From a virus: DNA of 21,809 bases. Positions 6,038 to 13,097 of this stretch are shown piece after piece. The translations under genes were made by a program, and so were the position numbers. Below the pieces are notes generated by a model that was not told the origin of the DNA, did not search any database, and saw only the letters and a program-made list of their open reading frames with translations. Within the stretch, counting starts at the first letter, position 1. Every line of letters begins with the position of its first letter. Where the stretch lies: IMG/VR virus record IMGVR_UViG_3300025138_000431, positions 1 to 21,809 of that record, one strand, 5' to 3'.

Positions 6038-8968
6038 ATGGCAGAACAAATAATTTCACCGGGTGTATTTACAAGAGAAAATGACCTTTCATTTTTACCA
6101 CAAGGAGTTGGCGCAATTGGCGCTGCAATTATTGGACCAACAGTAAAAGGACCTGCATTTGTACCAACAGTAATAAGAAGCTTTGCAGATTATGAAAGAA
6201 AATTTGGCTCTTTAAGTAAAGATACTTTTGTACCTCAAACAGTAAGAGAATATCTAAAAAATGCAGGATCAGTAACTGTATGTAGAGTATTAGCCGGAGG
6301 TGGTTATACTTTTACAAATGGAACTAATGAAATGGTAGCAGTAGTAGCTTCTGGCTCTAGTGCTGATAATGTTTTAGTAGGTGTAATTTATCCTTCTAAA
6401 AACACATCAACACCAGATTTATCTCAAACAGTAGTAACTAAAAATGTAGGAACAGGTAATCCTGATTTAGATGAAAAGTTTAATTTAATATTAAGTGGTT
6501 CAAGTGTTACTAAAACTGCATTTTCAGCTTCATTAAATCCTAATAATAGAAATTACTTATTTAAGCAATTAGGAGATGATCCAAATAATAGTAAAACATC
6601 AAATGTAGCCTATTCAGGAACTCCTGGTTACACTTACATAAATTTTAAAACACTTCAATCAAGTTTAGCTAGTACAGTTAAAGAATCAGCAAATGTACAA
6701 TTTGCTGCACAATTAACAGAAAGTATTAAAAGTGTAGCAAATTCAACAAATAGATTTGTATTTACTACAGCAGATGGTTCAAATTTTAATCTTGAATTTG
6801 GAGGAACTAAAGCGAATATATTAAATTATACAGCTTCATCTTCACCTACAGGATTAGCAGTAACAATGAGTCTTGTAGGACAAACTGCAGTTACTCCTAC
6901 AGCAGTTGCATACTCCACACTTTTAAGAGATAAAATGAATAATTTAGCAACATTAAATGCTCATTTTTCTGCATCCTTATCAGGTTCAGGAGGAGTCACA
7001 ATAGATTTTTTAGATGCAGGAGCAGCAACAGATGCCTTAAGTGGATTTCATGCAGTATCAGCATCTGTTAATATAATAACTCAAGGAACAGATGTCACAG
7101 GATATTCAATAGCTTCAGGTAAAGAAGCATTATTTTTAACACAAAATGCTGATATGACATTTAATGGTAATATAGGACAAAATGAAGGATATTCATATGC
7201 TTCTACTCCTTACATTACTTCACAATTTTTAGATGTAAATAAAACAACAAAACAATTATTTAAATTCCATACAATAGCTCACGATAAAGAATGTAATACA
7301 GATTATAAAGTATCAATTGCTAATTTAAGAGAACCAGGTGATATAGATGGAGAAGAACAATATTCAACATTTTCTGTTATTATAAGAGCATATAGAGACA
7401 CAGATAAAAATCCAATTATTTTAGAACAATTTAATAATTGTAATTTAGACCCAGACAGTCCAAATTATATTTCTAGAGTAATTGGTGATAGATATCCACA
7501 ATATAATGATACTTTAGGTAAAGTTGAATTATTAGGAAATTATAGTAATATATCAAATTATTGTAGAGTAGAAGTAGCATCTCATGTAGAAGCAAAATCA
7601 ATTTCTCCAAAAATTTCTCCAAAAGGATTCTCATCAATTCAAAACCCAATCAGAACATCATCGTTTGCTACTAACTTTACTGTTCCTTCAGCATCTTATG
7701 AAGGAATACAACAAACAGGAACAGATGGTACTTTTGGTACTAAAGGATATTTAGGATTTAAATTTAAAGAAAAAGAAGCGGATAATGTAAACTTCCTTAA
7801 ACCATTACCTGTGGGACACGAATCAAACATATCAGGTGATTTTAATGTTGAAAATTATTTAGGACATGCAAGTTCAAGTTTATTCTCAGGTTCATTAAGT
7901 GCTTCAATTAGTATAACAGGAGTTTCAGGACCAACAGCTAATCAACTTAAATTTACAGTTCCTTTCCAAGGAGGAGAAGATGGTATAGCACCTTACACAG
8001 TTAAATTTACAGGTGCTGAAGATCCTTCAACACCAGCAGGAACATATTCTACAGGAGATAATTTATATGGTTTTGATTTAAATACTACAAATGCAGCAGG
8101 ATTTAAAGGGTATAAAAAAGCAATAGACATATTATCAAATCAAGACGAATATGATATTAATATGTTAGCTATGCCTGGTGTTTTACATTCAATTCACCCA
8201 TTAGTTACAAATGCAGGTATTGATATGTGTGAAGAAAGAGGTGATACATTTTTTGTAATGGATTTAACTACAGTAGATTCATCAGTAAACACCGCTATAG
8301 ACAAAGCAAATGCATTAGACACCAACTACGCTGCAACTTATTATCCATGGGTTAAAGTGCTTGATTCTTCCATAAATAAACCAATATTAGTACCACCATC
8401 AGTAATTGTACCAGGAGCTATAGCAGCTTCAGATAGAATCGGAGCTGAATGGTTTGCACCAGCAGGTTTAAATAGAGGTATTTTAGGAAATGTATTAGAA
8501 GCTAAAATCAGATTAAATCAAGGGGAAAGAGACAGATTATATAATGGGAAAATTAACCCAATTGCAACATTCCCACAAACAGGAGTTTGTATTTGGGGTC
8601 AGAAAACATTACAAGAAAGACCAACAGCTTTAGATAGAATTAATGTAAGAAGATTATTAATTACACTTAAAAAATTCATTGCAAGTTCTTCAAGATATTT
8701 AATATTTGAACAAAATACAATTCAAACAAGAGATAGATTCTTAGGAATAGTAAATCCTTACTTAGAATCAGTACAACAACAACAAGGATTATATGCGTTT
8801 AGAGTAACAATGGATGAAAGTAACAACACAGCAGATGTTATTGATAGAAATCAATTAGTAGGTGCAATTTATTTACAACCAACTAAAACAGCTGAATTTA
8901 TAGTACTTGACTTTAATGTATTACCAACAGGAGCAACATTTGATGGTGGTGGTGGTGGAGGTTACTAA
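6038..8968 (+). CDS. Contractile tail sheath protein, gp18-like (enlarged)
   Basis: The 976-aa product has the T4-type sheath N-terminus, SPGVFTRENDLSFLPQGVGA followed by IGPTVKGPAFVPTVIRSFAD and YERKFGSL. The C-terminal core from about residue 700 is also typical: NMLAMPGV; WFAPAGLNRGILGNVLEAKI; LYNGKINPIATFPQTGVCIW; RPTALDRINVRRLLITLKKF; FLGIVNPYLESVQQQQGLYA; and a final strand LVGAIYLQPTKTAEFIVLDF. Sheath subunits form the contracting outer tube that drives the inner tube into the host. T4 gp18 is 659 aa; here the middle (about residues 100-690) is larger and includes Ser/Ala/Thr-rich beta segments that probably decorate the outer surface. The last seven residues are GGGGGGY. A hairpin and a TATTTATA word lie in the 132-base gap upstream; the tail tube gene follows. 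Confidence 0.93.
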   Translation: MAEQIISPGVFTRENDLSFLPQGVGAIGAAIIGPTVKGPAFVPTVIRSFADYERKFGSLSKDTFVPQTVREYLKNAGSVTVCRVLAGGGYTFTNGTNEMVAVVASGSSADNVLVGVIYPSKNTSTPDLSQTVVTKNVGTGNPDLDEKFNLILSGSSVTKTAFSASLNPNNRNYLFKQLGDDPNNSKTSNVAYSGTPGYTYINFKTLQSSLASTVKESANVQFAAQLTESIKSVANSTNRFVFTTADGSNFNLEFGGTKANILNYTASSSPTGLAVTMSLVGQTAVTPTAVAYSTLLRDKMNNLATLNAHFSASLSGSGGVTIDFLDAGAATDALSGFHAVSASVNIITQGTDVTGYSIASGKEALFLTQNADMTFNGNIGQNEGYSYASTPYITSQFLDVNKTTKQLFKFHTIAHDKECNTDYKVSIANLREPGDIDGEEQYSTFSVIIRAYRDTDKNPIILEQFNNCNLDPDSPNYISRVIGDRYPQYNDTLGKVELLGNYSNISNYCRVEVASHVEAKSISPKISPKGFSSIQNPIRTSSFATNFTVPSASYEGIQQTGTDGTFGTKGYLGFKFKEKEADNVNFLKPLPVGHESNISGDFNVENYLGHASSSLFSGSLSASISITGVSGPTANQLKFTVPFQGGEDGIAPYTVKFTGAEDPSTPAGTYSTGDNLYGFDLNTTNAAGFKGYKKAIDILSNQDEYDINMLAMPGVLHSIHPLVTNAGIDMCEERGDTFFVMDLTTVDSSVNTAIDKANALDTNYAATYYPWVKVLDSSINKPILVPPSVIVPGAIAASDRIGAEWFAPAGLNRGILGNVLEAKIRLNQGERDRLYNGKINPIATFPQTGVCIWGQKTLQERPTALDRINVRRLLITLKKFIASSSRYLIFEQNTIQTRDRFLGIVNPYLESVQQQQGLYAFRVTMDESNNTADVIDRNQLVGAIYLQPTKTAEFIVLDFNVLPTGATFDGGGGGGY

Positions 8969-8984
8969 AAAAAGAAAAACTTTA

Positions 8985-8992
8985 TATTTATA
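8985..8992 (+). promoter_or_regulatory. Candidate promoter of the tail tube gene (TATTTATA)
   Basis: It lies in the 48-base gap between sheath and tube genes, 24 bases before the ATG, in the string TATATTTATAAC. Confidence 0.38.
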
Positions 8993-9016
8993 ACGGAATA
9001 AAAATAAAAAAATAAA

Positions 9017-9502
9017 ATGGCAATATTAGATTCAACACAAATGATGTTCACAGCATTCGAACCAAAGTTACAAAATAGGTTCCTAATGGTAATTGATGGC
9101 ATCCCTTCATACCTTATTAAAAAAATATCAAGACCAAGTATTTCTTTTGGAGAAGTAGTTCTTGACCACATTAACGTGAAAAGAAAAATTAAAGGTAAAG
9201 CAAATTGGGACAACATTACATGTGACTTATATGATCCAGTAACACCATCAGGTGCTCAAGCAGTAATGGAATGGGTTAGATTATCTCATGAATCAGTAAC
9301 AGGTAGAGATGGTTATTCAGATTTCTATAAAAAGAACATTCACATTAAAACATTAGGACCAGTAGGTGATGTTGTTGAAGAATGGATTTTAAAAGGAGCT
9401 TATTGTCAAAATGCAAATTTTGGTGATATGGATTGGACGTCAGACACACCAGCAAATATTAGTATGACTATAGTAATGGATTACGCAGTTTTAAATTACT
9501 AA
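9017..9502 (+). CDS. Tail tube protein, gp19-like
   Basis: The 161-aa product is about the size of T4 gp19 (163 aa) and directly follows the sheath gene, as in T4. Recognisable family features are FEPKLQNRFLMVIDGIPSYL near residue 13, the segment ISRPSISFGEVVLDHINVKR, WDNITCDLYDPVTPSGAQAV followed by MEWVRLSHESVTGRDGY, and the closing strands WILKGAYCQNANFGDMDW and MTIVMDYAVL. Hexameric rings of this protein stack into the inner tube through which DNA passes. A TATTTATA word lies 24 bases before the start, so tube and following genes may have their own promoter in addition to read-through from the sheath gene. Confidence 0.93.
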   Translation: MAILDSTQMMFTAFEPKLQNRFLMVIDGIPSYLIKKISRPSISFGEVVLDHINVKRKIKGKANWDNITCDLYDPVTPSGAQAVMEWVRLSHESVTGRDGYSDFYKKNIHIKTLGPVGDVVEEWILKGAYCQNANFGDMDWTSDTPANISMTIVMDYAVLNY

Positions 9503-9519
9503 AAAATAAAAAAATAAAA

Positions 9520-9858
9520 ATGAAATTATCACAATTAAAAAGAATAATTAAAGAATCTGTTCTAGAATTAAAAAATGAACAAGTATTACCAGGAGGATCA
9601 TGTAATTTACCAGCAGGATCAATAGTAAATGGACCTTACCCAAATCAATTTGATCCAAATGTATGGGTTGACAAATGGGAAACTTTTAAAGACAATAATA
9701 ATTTAGGATGTCAATGGGTAAAAGGTAAATATTTAGGATGGAACGATAAATTAAGTGTCTTACATTCTAAACCATTTCCAAAATGTAATAAAAGATGGCA
9801 AGGTATGTTACAATTTAAAGTAAACCATGTTCAAACAATGCATGCTCAATGTATTTAA
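9520..9858 (+). CDS. Small unknown protein, paralogue of the 2124-2510 gene
   Basis: The 112-aa product starts with an amphipathic basic helix, MKLSQLKRIIKESVLELKNE. A linker (LPGGSCNLPAGSIVNGPYPN) leads to a Trp/Cys domain with WVDKWETF near residue 50, LGCQW near 66, GWNDKLSVL, and NKRWQGMLQFKV with a Cys as penultimate residue. The order WxxxWxTF, GC, W/N-K, RWQ and terminal Cys parallels the protein at 2124-2510. The four or so Cys could form disulphides outside the cell or bind metal, which cannot be decided here. It lies 17 bases after the tail tube gene and ends 20 bases before a strong terminator, so it is the last gene of the sheath-tube unit. Function not recognised. Confidence 0.62.
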   Translation: MKLSQLKRIIKESVLELKNEQVLPGGSCNLPAGSIVNGPYPNQFDPNVWVDKWETFKDNNNLGCQWVKGKYLGWNDKLSVLHSKPFPKCNKRWQGMLQFKVNHVQTMHAQCI

Positions 9859-9878
9859 TATAAAAAATATATAAAATT

Positions 9879-9905
9879 AAAAGCGTCTTTTTGGCGCTTT
9901 TTTTT
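9879..9905 (+). terminator. Intrinsic terminator after the 9520-9858 gene
   Basis: AAAAGCGTC pairs with GGCGCTTTT (one G-T wobble) around a TTTTT loop, and the right arm runs into a T-tract to 9905. It is 20 bases after the stop of the preceding gene. Confidence 0.82.
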
Positions 9906-9906
9906 A

Positions 9907-9924
9907 TTTACATATATGTATATC
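9907..9924 (+). promoter_or_regulatory. Palindromic element, copy 2 (TTTACATATATGTATATC)
   Basis: Identical to the copy at 5575-5592. It comes directly after an intrinsic terminator and ahead of the gp26-like gene at 9954, again followed by AATAAATAAATAA and GTTATGG. The terminator before it makes a promoter role likely. Confidence 0.5.
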
Positions 9925-9953
9925 TGAACAAATTTTAATAAATAAATAACGTT

Positions 9954-10703
9954 ATGGAAGAAAAAACAAACACATTTCCCTCTGAAGAAGTTACATTACC
10001 CTCAAAAGGTTTACTTTATCCAGAAGGATCCCCTTTAAGGAAAGGAGTCATAAAAATGAAATATATGACTGCTAAAGAAGAAGACATTTTAACAAACCCA
10101 AATTTAATTGAAAATGGAACAGTAATTGATAAATTACTCCAATCATTAATTGTAACCCCTATCGATTATAACACATTATTAACAGGAGATAAAAATGCTA
10201 TTTTAGTTGCAGCTCGTGTTTTAGGGTATGGTGCTGATTATACATTTACATATAGAGGTGAAGAAATCGATATAGATTTAACTACTATTAAAGATAAAAT
10301 ATTAGATGAATCTTTAGTTGTAGAAGGCAAAAATGAATTTCATTTTACTTTACCAACATCAAAAGTAAATGTAACTATTAAATTTTTAACACATGCAGAT
10401 GAAAGAAAAATTGATAATGAATTAAAAGGTCTTAAAAAACTTAATAAAAATATAACATCTGATGTAACTACAAGATTGAAATATATAATTACGTCTGTAG
10501 ATGGAGATTATGAACAAAAAACTATTAGAGAATTTGTAGATAATCAATTTTTAGCTAGAGACGCAAGAGAATTAAGAAACTATATTGAAAAAATCCAACC
10601 AAGTGTCGACTTATCTTATGATTATGAAGACCAGAGAGGTAATATCACAAAGATTGATATCCCTGTTGGTATTAAGTTTTTTTGGCCTGACGCCTCAATA
10701 TAG
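9954..10703 (+). CDS. gp26-like baseplate/tail assembly chaperone protein (T4_baseplate family)
   Basis: The 249-aa protein carries the pattern of the family that includes T4 gp26: EVTLPSKGLLYPEGSPLRKG, then MKYMTAKEEDILTNPNLIEN followed by GTVIDKLLQSLIV near residues 35-65, then ILVAARVLGYGADY. A C-terminal helical part (LTHADERKIDNELKGLKKL, FLARDARELRNYI) ends in IPVGIKFFWPDASI. T4 gp26 is somewhat shorter (208 aa). The family takes part in baseplate hub assembly. Its place immediately before the tape measure gene is where other phages keep the tail assembly chaperone (lambda G and GT). The last part overlaps, in the +1 frame, a second reading frame that continues to 10944. The gene has its own upstream terminator and the palindromic element, so it opens a new transcription unit. 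Confidence 0.8.
   Translation: MEEKTNTFPSEEVTLPSKGLLYPEGSPLRKGVIKMKYMTAKEEDILTNPNLIENGTVIDKLLQSLIVTPIDYNTLLTGDKNAILVAARVLGYGADYTFTYRGEEIDIDLTTIKDKILDESLVVEGKNEFHFTLPTSKVNVTIKFLTHADERKIDNELKGLKKLNKNITSDVTTRLKYIITSVDGDYEQKTIREFVDNQFLARDARELRNYIEKIQPSVDLSYDYEDQRGNITKIDIPVGIKFFWPDASI
10677..10683 (+). other. Candidate programmed +1 ribosomal frameshift site (seven T)
   Basis: The zero frame reads AAG TTT TTT TGG CCT GAC GCC TCA ATA TAG, stopping at 10703. The downstream coding frame is +1 relative to it and reads AGT TTT TTT GGC CTG ACG CCT CAA TAT AGG. On the run of seven T, a tRNA-Phe on TTT (10680-10682) could move one base forward and still pair perfectly (10681-10683), continuing at GGC 10684. 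A canonical -1 heptamer is not present. A slip nearer the stop codon, or a -2 shift, would also reach the right frame. The site is inferred from geometry. Confidence 0.4.
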
Positions 10704-10944
10704 GAATACCCTATTTACTCAAGTGCATGACCTAGTGTACCATGGTGGTGGTGGATTTATACACTCTGAGGTCTATAATATGCCTACTTGGATGAGAAAA
10801 TTTCACATTTTAAGAATTAATAAATATGTGAAAGAAAAAAATGAAGAAACAGAAAAAGCCCAAAAACAAGCTAACCCAAATTCTAAAAAATCAGTACAAG
10901 GGCCTAATATAAATCCTTCTTCAACATATAATTTTAAAAAGTAA
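10684..10944 (+). CDS. Overlapping +1-frame tail chaperone extension (probably made by frameshift)
   Basis: This frame is open from before 10585 to the stop at 10944. The ATG at 10585 would give a 119-aa product whose first 30 or so residues are only the shifted reading of the gp26-like gene and look random. The plausible protein begins around QYRNTLFTQVHDLVYHGGGG and continues FIHSEVYNMPTWMRKFHILR, followed by a charged tail (YVKEKNEETEKAQKQANPN). No ATG precedes that segment in frame, apart from the distant 10585 codon; the MP of the YNMP motif is too far in. The pattern lYHGxGGFxxxxVYxMPxWxRxFxI resembles, from memory, small ORFs found before tape measure genes in other T4-like phages. I therefore read it as the T part of a G/GT-like chaperone, joined to the upstream gene by +1 (or -2) frameshifting. 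Independent translation from GTG or CTG is the alternative. The stated start is the first codon after the proposed slip. Confidence 0.55.
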   Translation, partial: GLTPQYRNTLFTQVHDLVYHGGGGFIHSEVYNMPTWMRKFHILRINKYVKEKNEETEKAQKQANPNSKKSVQGPNINPSSTYNFKK

Positions 10945-10972
10945 AAGATATCGCAAGATATCTTTCTTTTTT
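10944..10972 (+). terminator. Intrinsic terminator before the tape measure gene
   Basis: AAAGATATC (10944-10952) pairs perfectly with GATATCTTT (10957-10965) round a GCAA tetraloop (GNRA class). C and six T follow. It begins at the last base of the +1-frame stop codon. Confidence 0.8.
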
Positions 10973-10974
10973 CA

Positions 10975-10982
10975 TATTTATA
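10975..10982 (+). promoter_or_regulatory. Candidate promoter of the tape measure gene (TATTTATA)
   Basis: It sits three bases after the T-tract of an intrinsic terminator and 18 bases before the ATG at 11001. Since transcription would be interrupted just upstream, a new promoter here is expected. Confidence 0.45.
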
Positions 10983-11000
10983 CATGAATAACATTATACT

Positions 11001-13085
11001 ATGGCTAACGGAGACGAAAATAAAAAAAATCTAGAAGAACAAAAAAAGTTTAATAAAGCTAAAGAACAAGAAATTAAACACACTAAAGAGACAGGGAAAG
11101 AACTGTTATCTCAAAGGCAAGCTTTAAATGATCTTCTTAAACTCCAAAAAGAAGGAAACGAATATAAAAAAGAAACTCTAGGAATGTCTAGAGATTTAGC
11201 TAAATTTGAACAAGAAGAATTAGTTTTTAAACAAGCAGGAATTGAATTATTAAGATCAGAACAAGATTTATCTAAAGCTTTATTACAAGACACAGCCCTA
11301 AGAAAACAACTTAAACAAAAAGTAAAAGATCTTGAAAAAGCTGGTAATGTAGATCAAGCTAAAAATCTAGCTGCTCAATTAAAAACAACAAAATCTATAG
11401 GTAAAAATATTAAGAAACAAATAAAGGATAGAGCCTCAATAAATAAACACCTAGGAATGACCGACAATATAATGAGAGGTCTAGAACAAATTCCTTTCTT
11501 TAAAGAATTTATAGATGGAGAAGCTATAATTGGAAAAGCAGAAAAAGCTATTCATGGGATGGAGGATGAATCTAAAAAATCATCAGCAGGAATGAAGGCA
11601 GCCTTTGGAGAGGCATTTCAACAATTAAACGATAACTCTTCAGCTATAGGAAAAGTTCTATCTGCGTGGACTTTAACGTCTATACTAAAAGATGCAATAG
11701 AACTTAGCACACAAGTAACACAGGTACAAAAATCATTAAATCTTTCAGATAAAGCATCAAGACAATTAAATAATAATTTTTTAATGATGTCTCATTCTAC
11801 AAGAACTACAGGTATTGCTGTTAGTGATATAAGAAATACCTTTATGTCTCTTAATGAACAATTAGGAATATCTACAACAGCAATAAGAGATGATATAGTT
11901 CAAGAAATGGCTATATTATCTAAATATACAGGTTTATCAGCTGAATCCCAAGCAAGATTTGCACAAGACGCAATATTATCAGGTAAAAAAGCACATGAAA
12001 TAACTACAGAAGCAAGAGCAACAGTAGAAGCACAAGCAAAACAATTTGGATTAGGAGTAGATGTAAATAAAATATTAGATGAAGCAGGACAAATAACAGG
12101 AGTAATGGCTGCCAACTTTGGTTTTAGTATTACAAAAATGGCTAAGTTAGTAACACAATCTAAACAATTAGGTATTTCTCTTGAACAAACAAAAAGCATC
12201 CAAGCAGGCATGCTTGATTTTGCATCATCTATTGAAAATGAATTAGCAGCAGAATTATTTACGGGTAAACAACTTAATTTAGAAAAAGCAAGATTATATG
12301 CTTTAACAAATGATTATACAAATTTACAAAAAGAAATAGTAAAACAATTTCCTAGTATAATAGAATTTGAAAAAATGAATTATTTTGCAAAAGAAAGAAC
12401 AGCAGCAGCATTAGGGTTAACTGCAGATGGGATGGCTGACATTTTAAGAGATGGCAAAACAAATAAAGAATTAGCTAAAGAAGCAGAAGCTGCAGGAGAA
12501 AAAGAGCTACAGAAGATGTATGAAAAACGAGGAGCAGCAGAAGACTTAGCAAACGCACAACAAGTAATTACAGAATCTTTAGTAAATATGATGACACCTC
12601 TTTTACCTCTAGTAGAAGCATTTGCAAATATGCTTACATATACAGAATTAGTTGGTTTTGCAATAGGAGCAATAGTGGGGGTTAAATTTTTAGGATTAAT
12701 AAATTCGGTTCTGTTGTTAGCAAAAGCTTGGAAAGCAACCGCAATTGCATCTGCTATAGCAAAAGCAGCAGCTAATCCTCTTACGATTCCTCTTGTAATT
12801 GGAGGAATGGCTGTAGCAGGAGCTGCGGCAGGATACGCAATATCCTCAAACACACCAAGTAAAAATGATTTATCACCTATGGACGTTGCTCAAATTCAAA
12901 GAGGAGAAGTAAAAGCACACAGTGGAGAATCTTTAATAAGAACAAACACATTAGAAGCTTTACTTAATAAAGCAGGGGGAGGAGGAAATCAACAACAAAA
13001 TATGCAACCAGTTGTATTATCAGTTAATTACAGTGGCTTTGATGCAGTTAAAGCCCCAACACATTATAACACATCAATAAGATAA
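11001..13085 (+). CDS. Tail tape measure protein
   Basis: The 694-aa product has a very long charged helical N-terminus (residues 1-150, MANGDENKKNLEEQKKFNKA and on, rich in Lys, Glu and Gln). A middle Ala/Ser/Thr-rich helical region follows (SLNEQLGISTTAIRDDIVQE, ARFAQDAILSGKKAHEI). Around residues 550-614 there is a hydrophobic stretch (LVGFAIGAIVGVKFLGLINS, PLTIPLVIGGMAVAGAAAGY) that could span a membrane. Near the C-terminus GEVKAHSGESLIRTNTLEAL resembles the HxGE motif near the end of many tape measure proteins. Such proteins set tail length and pass into the host ahead of DNA. At roughly 0.15 nm per residue the tail would be near 100 nm. The gene follows the chaperone-like pair, as expected, and has its own terminator and TATTTATA word upstream. 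Confidence 0.85.
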   Translation: MANGDENKKNLEEQKKFNKAKEQEIKHTKETGKELLSQRQALNDLLKLQKEGNEYKKETLGMSRDLAKFEQEELVFKQAGIELLRSEQDLSKALLQDTALRKQLKQKVKDLEKAGNVDQAKNLAAQLKTTKSIGKNIKKQIKDRASINKHLGMTDNIMRGLEQIPFFKEFIDGEAIIGKAEKAIHGMEDESKKSSAGMKAAFGEAFQQLNDNSSAIGKVLSAWTLTSILKDAIELSTQVTQVQKSLNLSDKASRQLNNNFLMMSHSTRTTGIAVSDIRNTFMSLNEQLGISTTAIRDDIVQEMAILSKYTGLSAESQARFAQDAILSGKKAHEITTEARATVEAQAKQFGLGVDVNKILDEAGQITGVMAANFGFSITKMAKLVTQSKQLGISLEQTKSIQAGMLDFASSIENELAAELFTGKQLNLEKARLYALTNDYTNLQKEIVKQFPSIIEFEKMNYFAKERTAAALGLTADGMADILRDGKTNKELAKEAEAAGEKELQKMYEKRGAAEDLANAQQVITESLVNMMTPLLPLVEAFANMLTYTELVGFAIGAIVGVKFLGLINSVLLLAKAWKATAIASAIAKAAANPLTIPLVIGGMAVAGAAAGYAISSNTPSKNDLSPMDVAQIQRGEVKAHSGESLIRTNTLEALLNKAGGGGNQQQNMQPVVLSVNYSGFDAVKAPTHYNTSIR

Positions 13086-13097
13086 AAAAATTAAATT

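Noticed and set aside
10585-10683. ATG at 10585 as the true start of the overlapping +1-frame protein
   Set aside because: The first 30 or so residues from this ATG are the shifted reading of the conserved chaperone gene, and they look unlike the orderly segment that follows.
10677-10683. Assembly error in the seven-T run as the cause of the frame change
   Set aside because: The zero frame continues with FFWPDASI, which looks like the natural end of the gp26-like protein. An indel error would make that a coincidence. It is not excluded without reads.
12380-12853. 157-codon minus-strand open frame inside the tape measure gene
   Set aside because: Ala-rich antisense shadow of an Ala-rich helix region, with no start signal and no neighbours on that strand. 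The other minus-strand frames (11900-12211, 8965-9216, 14335-14577 and similar) were dropped for the same reason.
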